From Paludibacteraceae bacterium (lineage in GTDB: Bacteria > Bacteroidota > Bacteroidia > Bacteroidales > Paludibacteraceae): a stretch of DNA of 64,000 bases. Both the position numbers and the translations under genes were made by a program. Of the stretch, positions 54,063-62,331 are shown piece after piece (the stretch's first letter is position 1; every line of letters begins with the position of its first letter). The DNA is taken from NCBI GenBank assembly GCA_024399495.1, contig JAKSNY010000003.1:1-64000 (forward strand). The letters are read 5' to 3'. The notes under the pieces are model-generated. The model was given only the letters and a program-made list of their open reading frames with translations, was not told the DNA's origin and did not search any database.

Positions 54063-55001
54063 ATGTCAAAAAATGTTCTTATAATAGGTAGCCTTAATAA
54101 TCACAACGGTCATTTTGCACCATTTATTGTGGAGCAAGCGGAAGCCATAAAAAAAATAGGGTTTAATGTTGAGTATTTTGGCATTTCAGGTAAAGGCGTT
54201 ATTGGTTATCTAAAACAATTGCCATTGTTACATAGAATAATAAAAGAAAAGAAAATAGATATAGTTCATGCACATTATGGTTTATGTTGCCTTTTGGCAA
54301 ATTTACAGCGAATAGTACCTGTGGTAAGTACATATCATGGAAGTGACATTAATGTGCCGTCAGTTATGCGGTTATCTAAATTGGCGATGAAATTATCCGC
54401 TTGGAATATATTTGTGTCTAAGAAGACTCAAACTATTGCATACGAGCAGGTCTCAAAAGCGGTAAAAAAGAGATGCACTTTGTTACCCTGTGGCATAAAT
54501 AAACCAATATCAGTAGATAAATGTCCTGATGTGTCATACTTGTTAATGCCGAACAAAAAACATATTCTATTTGCAGGGGCTTTTGATAATGAAGTAAAAT
54601 ATTCAGCATTGGCAAACGCAGTTGTATCGTTAGTACCAGGCACTCAATTAATAGAATTAAAAGGATTTTCCAGAGAGGAGGTCACAGCATTAATGTATGC
54701 TTGTGATGCATTACTTATGACAAGTAAGACCGAAGGTAGCCCACAAGTAATTAAAGAGGCTATGGCGTGTGGATTACCTATTGTTTCCACCGATGTTGGT
54801 GATGTGGCAGAGAGAACACAAGGATTAGAAGGATGCTATGTCGCAGCAAGTAGAGATGCTAAAGAATTAGCTTCATTATTGCAACAAGCAATAGACTTTG
54901 GACATAGGACGGATGGGTTACGGTTTATTGAATCTGCGGGGCTTACTAATGAAAATGTTGCAGAGAAACTTATTGATATATATAAACAAGTATTGGAATG
55001 A
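54063..55001 (+). CDS. GT4 glycosyltransferase
   Basis: 312 residues, GT-B fold. VLIIGSLNNHNGHFAPFIVEQAEAI at the N-terminus, DIVHAHYGLCC, STYHGSDINVPS and the E-x7-E motif in TEGSPQVIKEAMACGLPIV (about 223-241). Shorter than most GT4 enzymes (about 350-380) but with both lobes recognisable. It overlaps the FemAB-like gene by four bases. Confidence 0.87.
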   Translation: MSKNVLIIGSLNNHNGHFAPFIVEQAEAIKKIGFNVEYFGISGKGVIGYLKQLPLLHRIIKEKKIDIVHAHYGLCCLLANLQRIVPVVSTYHGSDINVPSVMRLSKLAMKLSAWNIFVSKKTQTIAYEQVSKAVKKRCTLLPCGINKPISVDKCPDVSYLLMPNKKHILFAGAFDNEVKYSALANAVVSLVPGTQLIELKGFSREEVTALMYACDALLMTSKTEGSPQVIKEAMACGLPIVSTDVGDVAERTQGLEGCYVAASRDAKELASLLQQAIDFGHRTDGLRFIESAGLTNENVAEKLIDIYKQVLE

Positions 55002-56002
55002 AAATACTTACCAAATATGATGATATTAACCGCCAAATGTGGAGTAATTTGGTTGCCGGGAGTAAAACAAGTACTTGGTTTCAAACGCCAGAGGCGTATG
55101 AGTTTTATGCATCTTTGCCTAATTTGTTTGAACCATTTGTTATTGCTGTAGAGAATGATGGAATACTCAAATGTTTGGTTGTAGGATATATAACACAAGA
55201 AAATAACAAGATAAAGCAATTCTTGTCAAGACGTGCTATTATTGTTGGTGGACCATTAATAACAGATGATACTACACCTGATGAATTGGAATTGTTGCTA
55301 TCAGAATTAAAAAAACAAATTTCATCTAAAGCAATATACATAGAAACACGTAATCTAAATGATTATTCTAAATGGAAAGATACATTTTTAAAATGTGGTT
55401 TTAAGTATGAACCTCACTTGAATTTTCATGTAGATTGCACTAACTGGGAGAAAGCGGAAGAGAATATAGGCAAGCATCGTAAGAAATATATTAGATTATC
55501 ATTGAGAGATGGAGCCTCTATTATAGAGAGTCCGACTATAGAACAAATAACAGAATATTATTCATTATTAGATGAGTTGTATAAAACAAAGGTAAAGATG
55601 CCTTTGCAACCATTTGTTTTCTTTGAAAAGCTATACTATTTACCATCGTGTAAATATTTACTTATTGAATTTGATGGACGTATTGTTGGTGGTTCAGTCT
55701 GTATGTTGTTAGAAGGCACAGGTGTATATGAATGGTATGCTTGTGGTAAGGATGGGGTATATAAGAATATTCATTCGTCATCAGTAACAAAATATGCAGG
55801 AATGAAATATGCCGCAGATAATGGTTATCCTATTTTTGATATGATGGGTGCTGGAAAACCAAATGAAGAGTATGGTGTAAGAGATTTTAAGGCGGAATTT
55901 GGAGGCAAACTTGTAGAATATGGGAGGTTTTGCTATATTTGTAAACCATTAATGTATAAAATTGGGTGTTTAGGATTAAAATTAATTAAGATAATATTAT
56001 AA
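54998..56002 (+). CDS. FemAB/FemX-like GNAT-fold transferase
   Basis: 334 residues. STWFQTPEAYEFYASLP (about 25-41), HRKKYIRLSLRDGASI (about 159-174), GGSVCMLLEGTGVYEWYACG and FDMMGAGKPNEEYGVRDFKAEFGGKLVEYG near the end (conserved FK-x-FG) match the FemAB-like family. FemX enzymes add amino acids from aminoacyl-tRNA; members in glycan loci may aminoacylate or acylate sugars. Substrate unknown. Confidence 0.8.
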   Translation: MKILTKYDDINRQMWSNLVAGSKTSTWFQTPEAYEFYASLPNLFEPFVIAVENDGILKCLVVGYITQENNKIKQFLSRRAIIVGGPLITDDTTPDELELLLSELKKQISSKAIYIETRNLNDYSKWKDTFLKCGFKYEPHLNFHVDCTNWEKAEENIGKHRKKYIRLSLRDGASIIESPTIEQITEYYSLLDELYKTKVKMPLQPFVFFEKLYYLPSCKYLLIEFDGRIVGGSVCMLLEGTGVYEWYACGKDGVYKNIHSSSVTKYAGMKYAADNGYPIFDMMGAGKPNEEYGVRDFKAEFGGKLVEYGRFCYICKPLMYKIGCLGLKLIKIIL

Positions 56003-56012
56003 AATTACTATT

Positions 56013-56423
56013 ATGATAATTGGATATACAGCTGGAGTATATGATTTATTTCATATTGGTCATTTAAATTTGCTAAAAAATGCCAAAGGAATGTGTGATA
56101 AGTTGATAGTTGGAGTTACAACAGATGAACTCGTTTCATACAAAGGAAAAAAACCTATGATACCTTTTGTTGACAGAATTGAAATTGTTAGAAATATTAA
56201 ATATGTTGATGCGGTTGTACCCCAAGCTGATATGGATAAACTGTCTATGTGTAAAAAAATAGGTGCTACTATTCTATTTGTAGGAGACGATTGGTATAAT
56301 ACAGATAAATGGAATAAATACGAAGAGGAATTCACAAAAGAAGGTATTAAAATTATATATTTTCCATACACAAAAGGTATATCATCCACAAGATTAACGA
56401 AATTAATAAATGAATCTAAATAA
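56013..56423 (+). CDS. Glycerol-3-phosphate cytidylyltransferase-like (TagD type)
   Basis: 136 residues, the usual TagD length. Nucleotide-binding YTAGVYDLFHIGHLNLLKNA holds the H-x-G-H motif (HIGH, about 14-17), and the second motif is seen as KGISSTRLTKLI. It makes a CDP-activated alcohol such as CDP-glycerol. It overlaps the LicD gene by 14 bases, which suggests LicD uses its product. Confidence 0.86.
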   Translation: MIIGYTAGVYDLFHIGHLNLLKNAKGMCDKLIVGVTTDELVSYKGKKPMIPFVDRIEIVRNIKYVDAVVPQADMDKLSMCKKIGATILFVGDDWYNTDKWNKYEEEFTKEGIKIIYFPYTKGISSTRLTKLINESK

Positions 56424-57192
56424 TATGTACGATGAATTAAGAACAATATATAATCCTGATGGGTCTCCAATGAGAAGACAACAGTTGAATTTATTGCACA
56501 CGATGGTGTGTTTTGATCAGTTTTGTACAGATAATAATATTCAATATACGTTAATAGGTGGCAATTTATTAGGTGCTGTTAGACATAAGGGGTTTATTCC
56601 TTGGGATGATGATGTCGATATTGCATTATCAAGGGATAATTTTAACAAATTGATATCATTTATCCAAAAGGATGGTAAACTGTGTGATAATATATTTTTT
56701 AAATGGACTCCAATACCTGTCTTATGGGTTGATAATATCAATTTTATTGATGTGTTTGTTTTTGACAAATGTCCCAATAATAACTTACTATGGACAATAA
56801 AATTAAGAATTAATCAGTTGCTTATGTTGTTGTTAAAATCCAAACAGAGAATGCAAAATCATCAATTCAGGCCCTTTAAAACGTGGTTGTTTTTATTACC
56901 TATTGCTGCTATATTTTCATATAATTATTTATTGCATTTGCATCATAAAGTCTCTCAATGGTATGATGATAAAAATTGTGATTACATCGCTATCAGCAAT
57001 ACGACTGTGAGAAATATGCACAAACAATATAATTCACATATTACAAGCGAGTATGTTAAACTCAAGTATGAGGGATATGATTTCCCTTGTATAAAGTATT
57101 ATGATGAGTTTTTAAAAATTAGATATGGAATTAATTATATGTCTATCCCCTCAAAAAAAATCTCTCATGGAAGGTTTAAATATATTAATTAG
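56410..57192 (+). CDS. LicD-family phosphotransferase
   Basis: 260 residues. YTLIGGNLLGAVRHKGFIPWDDDVDIAL (about 45-72) is the LicD nucleotidyltransferase-fold core with the DDDVD metal site. LicD proteins transfer phosphocholine or similar groups from CDP-alcohols to sugars. The adjacent TagD-like enzyme suggests phosphoglycerol or a related group. ATG 56410 and 56425 are both possible starts. Confidence 0.87.
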   Translation: MNLNNMYDELRTIYNPDGSPMRRQQLNLLHTMVCFDQFCTDNNIQYTLIGGNLLGAVRHKGFIPWDDDVDIALSRDNFNKLISFIQKDGKLCDNIFFKWTPIPVLWVDNINFIDVFVFDKCPNNNLLWTIKLRINQLLMLLLKSKQRMQNHQFRPFKTWLFLLPIAAIFSYNYLLHLHHKVSQWYDDKNCDYIAISNTTVRNMHKQYNSHITSEYVKLKYEGYDFPCIKYYDEFLKIRYGINYMSIPSKKISHGRFKYIN

Positions 57193-57212
57193 TATGTCTT
57201 TTAAATAAACAT

Positions 57213-58262
57213 ATGAATATTCTTATAGACATAGGTCATCCTGCACACGTGCATATGTTTCGCTGTTTTGCTAAAGAGATGCAGAGTAGGGGGCATAAAG
57301 TTTTGTTTACTTGCAGGGATAAGGAGTTTGAGGTTAATTTGTTGACCAAATATGGATTGGATTTTGTGAATTTTGGCAAGAAATCCAACTCAACACTGGG
57401 CAAAATGTTCAATCTAATAAAATTTGATTTAAAGGAATTAAAAGTTGCCTTGAAATTTAAACCAGATGTATTCCTAAGCCATGGTTCTATTACTGCTTCA
57501 CAGGTGGCTTGGCTCATGCGTAAACCAAGCATTGCATTTGAGGATACCTTTAATATGGAGCAAATCAAACTTTGGGGAAAGTTTGTTACGGTTATACTTA
57601 CATCTGATTACGAGCATCCGCTTAAATCGGGTAAAGTTGTTAAATATCAGGGATACAATGAATTGCTCTATTTACATCCTAATAGATTCACACCAAACAA
57701 ATCTGTATTGGAAGAGTTGGGTGTTAAAGAGGGAGATAAATATGTTATTGTAAGATTTGTATCGTGGAATGCTACCCATGATAGGGGTCATAAAGGAATC
57801 TCTTTTGAGAATAAATTGTCTGCAATAAAACAATTTTCACAATACGCCAAAGTATTTATTTCATCAGAAGGTAAATTGCCAGAAGAATTAGAACAATATA
57901 GATTTCCACTTGAACCATCTAAAATGCACGATGCTATGGCATTTGCTTCAATGATTTTTGGAGAAAGTGCAACGATGGTTACAGAAGGCGTTATGCTTGG
58001 CGTGCCGGGCGTGTATATTGATAACACAGGCAGATATTATACAAGGGATATTGAGCAAAAATATGGGCTGTGTTTTAATTATACAGAAAGCGAAGAAGAC
58101 CAAATAAAAGCAATAGCAAAAGGTGTTGAAATTCTGCAAGGTGGACTGCCTGTTGCTGATGGTTATAAAAAGATGATGTCAGAGAAGATTGATGTCACTG
58201 ATTTTCTTTGCTGGTATATTGAAAATTGGCCAAAAAGTAAGACAATGAAATATAATAAATAA
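57213..58262 (+). CDS. DUF354 family protein
   Basis: 349 residues. MNILIDIGHPAHVHMFRCFAKEM is diagnostic of DUF354, a GT-B-like fold related to UDP-GlcNAc 2-epimerase and MurG. FLSHGSITASQVAWLMRKPSIAFEDT and FGESATMVTEGVMLGVPG are typical blocks. Members cluster with WecB and Ugd-like genes, as here; the exact reaction is not established, and a glycosyltransferase is likely. Confidence 0.85.
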   Translation: MNILIDIGHPAHVHMFRCFAKEMQSRGHKVLFTCRDKEFEVNLLTKYGLDFVNFGKKSNSTLGKMFNLIKFDLKELKVALKFKPDVFLSHGSITASQVAWLMRKPSIAFEDTFNMEQIKLWGKFVTVILTSDYEHPLKSGKVVKYQGYNELLYLHPNRFTPNKSVLEELGVKEGDKYVIVRFVSWNATHDRGHKGISFENKLSAIKQFSQYAKVFISSEGKLPEELEQYRFPLEPSKMHDAMAFASMIFGESATMVTEGVMLGVPGVYIDNTGRYYTRDIEQKYGLCFNYTESEEDQIKAIAKGVEILQGGLPVADGYKKMMSEKIDVTDFLCWYIENWPKSKTMKYNK

Positions 58263-58267
58263 CAGAT

Positions 58268-59629
58268 ATGAGAATTGCAATAGTAGGAACAGGCTATGTA
58301 GGTCTTGTCTCAGGCGTATGTTTTACTGAGATAGGGACTGATGTTACTTGCGTTGATGTCAACGCACAGAAAATTCAGCAGTTAAAGGATGGGATAATCC
58401 CAATTTTTGAGCCTGGTCTAGATGATATGGTAAAGAAAAACGTGGATGCTGGTCGTCTGCATTTTACCACATCGTTGGCTGATGTTATAAATGATGTGGA
58501 GGTTATATTTTCTGCCGTTGGCACGCCTCCTGATGAGGATGGAAGTGCTGACCTGCGTTATGTGCTTGAGGTTGCAAAAACTGTGGGGCAGAATATGAAC
58601 CACTACCTGGTGCTTGTTACTAAGAGTACGGTGCCTGTGGGGACGGCAAAAAAGGTTAAGGCTACTATTCAGGCTGAACTTGACAAAAGGGGAGTTAAAG
58701 TTGATTTTGATGTGGCTTCCAATCCTGAATTTCTAAAGGAAGGTGCTGCTATTAAGGACTTTATGAGTCCCGATAGAGTAGTCATAGGGGTGGAGAGTGA
58801 GAGGGCGAAAGAGTTGATGACCACACTTTACAGACCATTCCTTTTGAACAACTTTAGAGTACTGTTTATGGATATTCCATCGGCGGAGATGACTAAATAT
58901 GCCGCCAACAGTATGCTTGCCACTCGTATCAGTTTTATGAATGATATGGCTAACCTTTGTGAGTTGGTTGGTGCTGATGTGAATCAGGTCAGACGCGGAA
59001 TTGGTGCCGATACTCGCATTGGAAATAAGTTTCTTTATGCTGGTTGCGGTTATGGTGGCAGTTGCTTCCCTAAAGATGTTAAGGCTCTAATCCATACTGC
59101 CAAAGATAATGGCTACACAATGCAACTACTTGAGGCTGTGGAGGCTGTGAATGAGCATCAGAAAACGGTGCTGTTTGAAAAGATTTGCAGGCATTATGAG
59201 TGCTCCCGTCATTTCGAGCGAAGCGAGAAATCTTTATTAGAAAACCGCACCATCGCTATCTGGGGCCTCGCCTTCAAACCCAACACAGATGACTTGCGTG
59301 AAGCCACATCCATTGTGCTGATTAAACAATTACTTGCCGCAGGTGCAAAGGTCAGAGTTTTTGACCCTGTAGTTAAGTCATTCCCTACATTTCTTGGTTT
59401 TGATAATGCAATAGCCGACGGCTCAATATACTTTGCTAAAGATGCATACGATGCCACATTTGAAGCGGATTTACTCTGCCTTGTAACAGAATGGCAGGAG
59501 TTCCGCCTACCAAATTGGCAAATAATAAAGAAAAGCCTTAAAGAGCCCGTTATAATAGACGGCCGCAACATCTATGACCCCACAGAACTGAAGAAACTTG
59601 GGTTTGAGTATCGGGGAATTGGAATATAA
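58268..59629 (+). CDS. ugd: UDP-glucose 6-dehydrogenase with repeat insertion
   Basis: 453 residues. [22 protein letters not shown]-binding start, catalytic Cys in [13 protein letters not shown] (about 262-274) and the C-terminal [15 protein letters not shown]. It oxidises UDP-glucose to UDP-glucuronate. Residues 314-322 (RHFERSEKS) are encoded by the palindromic repeat in the linker between the central helix and the C-terminal domain, about 12-14 residues longer than usual. A decayed copy of a ugd start lies at 62057. Confidence 0.94.
   Translation: MRIAIVGTGYVGLVSGVCFTEIGTDVTCVDVNAQKIQQLKDGIIPIFEPGLDDMVKKNVDAGRLHFTTSLADVINDVEVIFSAVGTPPDEDGSADLRYVLEVAKTVGQNMNHYLVLVTKSTVPVGTAKKVKATIQAELDKRGVKVDFDVASNPEFLKEGAAIKDFMSPDRVVIGVESERAKELMTTLYRPFLLNNFRVLFMDIPSAEMTKYAANSMLATRISFMNDMANLCELVGADVNQVRRGIGADTRIGNKFLYAGCGYGGSCFPKDVKALIHTAKDNGYTMQLLEAVEAVNEHQKTVLFEKICRHYECSRHFERSEKSLLENRTIAIWGLAFKPNTDDLREATSIVLIKQLLAAGAKVRVFDPVVKSFPTFLGFDNAIADGSIYFAKDAYDATFEADLLCLVTEWQEFRLPNWQIIKKSLKEPVIIDGRNIYDPTELKKLGFEYRGIGI
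59207..59240. repeat. Palindromic repeat inserted in ugd
   Basis: Stem ATTTC (59211-59215), core GAGCGAAGCGA, stem GAAAT (59227-59231), in frame as RHFERSEKS. The stem differs from the other copies, but both sides changed together. Confidence 0.92.
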
Positions 59630-59637
59630 AGATATTT

Positions 59638-60792
59638 ATGCATAAATTATTATTAGTATTTGGAACGCGCCCGGAGGCAATAAAAATGTGCCCTCTGGTG
59701 TTGGAGTTTAAGAAACATCCTGAGTTGTTTGAGACAAAGGTGTGTGTGACTGGTCAGCATAGAGAGATGCTTGACCAGGTGCTTGATTTGTTTGAAATTA
59801 AGCCTGATTATGATTTGAACATTATGAAACCTAATCAGGATTTATATGATGTAACATCGAGGATTCTGCTTGGTATGCGTGATGTTCTGACTCAGGAACA
59901 ACCTGATGTGGTTTTTGTTCACGGTGACACTACCACCTCTACAACTGCCGCTCTTGCCGCTTTTTATAAACAGATTCCAGTGGCTCATATAGAGGCTGGA
60001 TTGCGTACTGGCAATATTTACAGTCCTTGGCCAGAGGAGATGAACAGGCTTATTACAGGTCGTATTGCAACATATAATTTTTCTCCGACTCCGCTATCGA
60101 GGGATAATTTGATAAAGGAGAATGTTCCTGATTCACAGATTACTGTAACAGGTAATACGGTAATTGATGCCTTGCATTGGGTTGTTAATAAAATTAAAAC
60201 AGGTAAGGAACTTGAGGCATCGCTACAGAAAGAGATGATGGATTTTGGATATGATGTGCATAGACTTGATGGTAAAAGACGCTTGGTTCTTATAACCGGA
60301 CATAGGAGAGAGAATTTTGGCGATGGTTTCCTGCATATTTGTAATGCCATTAAAAATCTTGCTGAGAAGTACTCTGATGTGGATTTTGTATATCCTGTCC
60401 ACTTGAACCCGAATGTAAGAAAACCGGTGTTTGATATTCTTAAAGGGATTGACAATGTGTTCTTGATAGAGCCGCTCTCTTACTTGCCTTTTGTTTATAT
60501 GATGGAGAAATCTTATCTGTTGCTGACCGATAGTGGTGGAGTGCAGGAGGAGGCTCCTGGTCTTGGCAAGCCTGTACTTGTTATGAGAGATACCACTGAG
60601 CGTCCTGAGGCTGTTGATGCGGGTACTGTATTATTGGTTGGAACTGATTATGAGAAGATTATTACTGGTGTTGCTGATTTGCTTGATAACAAGAATGGTC
60701 TGTATGACAAGATGGCTCACGCTGTTAATCCATACGGCGATGGTAAGGCTTGTGGTAGGATAGTATGTTGGTTATCGGAGAAATTAAGTTAA
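59638..60792 (+). CDS. wecB: UDP-N-acetylglucosamine 2-epimerase
   Basis: 384 residues. [40 protein letters not shown] (about 221-231) and [20 protein letters not shown] (about 297-316) identify the non-hydrolysing WecB/MnaA type. It supplies UDP-ManNAc. No WecC-specific partner was recognised; the dehydrogenase at 19730 looks TviB-like instead. Confidence 0.95.
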   Translation: MHKLLLVFGTRPEAIKMCPLVLEFKKHPELFETKVCVTGQHREMLDQVLDLFEIKPDYDLNIMKPNQDLYDVTSRILLGMRDVLTQEQPDVVFVHGDTTTSTTAALAAFYKQIPVAHIEAGLRTGNIYSPWPEEMNRLITGRIATYNFSPTPLSRDNLIKENVPDSQITVTGNTVIDALHWVVNKIKTGKELEASLQKEMMDFGYDVHRLDGKRRLVLITGHRRENFGDGFLHICNAIKNLAEKYSDVDFVYPVHLNPNVRKPVFDILKGIDNVFLIEPLSYLPFVYMMEKSYLLLTDSGGVQEEAPGLGKPVLVMRDTTERPEAVDAGTVLLVGTDYEKIITGVADLLDNKNGLYDKMAHAVNPYGDGKACGRIVCWLSEKLS

Positions 60793-60793
60793 T

Positions 60794-61531
60794 ATGATAC
60801 CTAAAATTTTACACTACTGTTGGTTTGGAAGAGGGCAAATGCCTGAGTTGGCTCTAAAATGCATAGAATCGTGGAAGAAATATCTACCTGAGTATGAATA
60901 CAAACTTTGGAACGAGGATACATTTGATGTCAATTCTGTTCCATACGTTAAGGAGGCGTATGAGGCACGCAAATTTGCGTTTGTGACTGATTATATACGT
61001 TTGTGGGCTTTGAATAAGTTTGGTGGTGTATATATGGACACTGATGTGGAGATTCTCAGACCTCTTGATGAATTTTTGAAACTGCCTGCTTTTACTGGGT
61101 ATGAGGGAAGTCTTTCAATGGCACCTGTAACTGGTCTTATGGCAAGTGCCGCCGGTGGCATCTGGGTTCAGGAACAACTTGCGTATTATGACGGCAGACA
61201 TTTTAAGAATGCTGATGGCACATTAGATTTAACGCCAAACACTATCACCATTTCTAAAATAATGACTGATAATGGTTTTGTTATTGATGGCAAGTATGGT
61301 GTTTACAAAAATGATATGCACGTGTTCCCCGTTGATTATTTTTGCCCGCTTACCAGCACCCGAGAACTGAAACTTACCGCTAATTCAGCCTGCATTCACC
61401 ATTTTGCCGGTTCTTGGGTAGAACGCACCCCATATCAAAAATTCAAACAGTGGTTCCTTGACAAAGTCATTGGCCGCAAACTCACCCTGAAATTAGTTGG
61501 TCTGAAGAGGAAACTGAAAGGGGTAGGGTGA
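60794..61531 (+). CDS. GT32-type capsular glycosyltransferase
   Basis: 245 residues. IPKILHYCWFGRGQMP at the start, FVTDYIRLWALNKFGGVYMDTDVEIL (about 61-86) with the metal-binding DTD, and IHHFAGSWVE near the end identify the GT32/OCH1-like family with the DXD sugar-binding region. It transfers a hexose or hexosamine. Its C-terminal tail GRKLTLKLVGLKRKL is echoed by two decayed fragments downstream. Last intact gene of the glycan locus. Confidence 0.9.
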   Translation: MIPKILHYCWFGRGQMPELALKCIESWKKYLPEYEYKLWNEDTFDVNSVPYVKEAYEARKFAFVTDYIRLWALNKFGGVYMDTDVEILRPLDEFLKLPAFTGYEGSLSMAPVTGLMASAAGGIWVQEQLAYYDGRHFKNADGTLDLTPNTITISKIMTDNGFVIDGKYGVYKNDMHVFPVDYFCPLTSTRELKLTANSACIHHFAGSWVERTPYQKFKQWFLDKVIGRKLTLKLVGLKRKLKGVG

Positions 61532-61539
61532 GTTGACTT

Positions 61540-61593
61540 GGCAGAGAGTTGGCCGACAAGCTGATAAAAGTGAAGCGGAAGGTGGTGGGGTAG
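61540..61593 (+). pseudogene. Tail fragment of a GT32-like gene (1)
   Basis: Seventeen codons and a stop reading GRELADKLIKVKRKVVG, parallel to GRKLTLKLVGLKRKL at the end of the intact GT32. It starts nine bases after that gene's stop. Remnant of a second copy. Confidence 0.6.
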
Positions 61594-61731
61594 ATGCAAC
61601 TAAAGTTAAACATAGACAACCTTGCCACCTACAAATCCAAAGCATTAACAAATGCTCCAAAAGTCCGTGCTAAATACTCCATAGAGAACCACATAGCAGC
61701 GTTAAATGTGGTGTATGGTGGGGAGAGGTAA
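61594..61731 (+). pseudogene. C-terminal remnant of a GT4-like gene
   Basis: A 45-codon open frame (from MQLKLNIDNLATY to the stop) ending RAKYSIENHIAALNVVYGG, like the last helix of many GT4 glycosyltransferases. It is too short to be an enzyme and lies among other fragments. Confidence 0.5.
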
Positions 61732-61733
61732 AG

Positions 61734-61784
61734 GGCAGGGAGTTGGCAGTTAAGTTGATTAGGGTGAAGAGAAACTTTTGCTAA
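61734..61784 (+). pseudogene. Tail fragment of a GT32-like gene (2)
   Basis: Sixteen codons and a stop reading GRELAVKLIRVKRNFC, a third version of the GT32 tail motif. Confidence 0.55.
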
Positions 61785-61851
61785 TAATTGCACAAGTGCT
61801 GTCCTTGGTATCTGGGAGTTCATCTTGTAATTATTCTTCTTAAAACATTAT

Positions 61852-61965
61852 ATGCTTACCTTGGTCTGCATATGGCATATAGCGGTGATTTATATTGTAG
61901 TTACTGCAATAGTGATTGCGGCAGCGTGGGGAATAAATCGATTGTTGAAAGCCGTATTCAAGTAG
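61852..61965 (+). pseudogene. Membrane-helix tail fragment
   Basis: A 37-residue frame that is one hydrophobic helix followed by NRLLKAVFK, as at the end of polytopic acyltransferases or flippases. Probably a remnant; a small membrane protein cannot be excluded. Confidence 0.4.
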
Positions 61966-61983
61966 CAACTATGTTAGTTTTAC

Positions 61984-62043
61984 TTGATTTTCTGCCAATA
62001 TTGTATTATATTTGCAAGGTCATACAAGTATTTATACTTGTAT
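61984..62043 (+). promoter_or_regulatory. Promoter with an inverted repeat at the start site
   Basis: TTG at 61984-61986 and TATATTTGC at 62007-62015, 20 bases apart. A perfect 9-bp inverted repeat (62022-62030 and 62035-62043, loop TTTA) lies where transcription should begin, like an operator or leader hairpin. The next intact gene is the OLD-like gene at 62332. Confidence 0.5.
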
Positions 62044-62056
62044 AAATCACCGGATT

Positions 62057-62113
62057 ATGAGTATTGCAATTGTGGAAAATGGTTATGTTGGTTTTGTGTC
62101 TTGTATTTTTTGA
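62057..62113 (+). pseudogene. Truncated start of a second ugd gene
   Basis: The frame reads MSIAIVENGYVGFVSCIF then stops. It matches [19 protein letters not shown] of the intact ugd at 58268 in most positions, but has lost the second Gly of the NAD motif and ends after 18 codons. The remaining bases to 62331 show no recognisable gene. Confidence 0.65.
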
Positions 62114-62331
62114 GAAATATAAGGCTAGTTTGTTTTATTTTGTAGTCGATGGGCATGAGTACCCAACAACGTGGACAAAGTAATTGGCGAGACTACAATG
62201 TTTATCAAATCAACTTGGCCATGTGAATCAAAACGAGTACACTAACTTCAACAATGGCAAGTTTATAGATTTGAATCATACTAAAAATCAGTAACATAAA
62301 TCCTTATTGAATTTCAAAAAAAAATATAAAA

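Noticed and set aside
15534..61531. Classical Bacteroides CPS locus with UpxY/UpxZ and an invertible promoter
   Set aside because: No UpxY/UpxZ-like gene and no long inverted repeats flanking a promoter were found; the possible switch here is the heptamer array.
61788..62045. 85-codon open frame on the plus strand
   Set aside because: It crosses the promoter at 61984-62015 and shows no protein-like pattern; the shorter membrane-tail frame at 61852 is more convincing.
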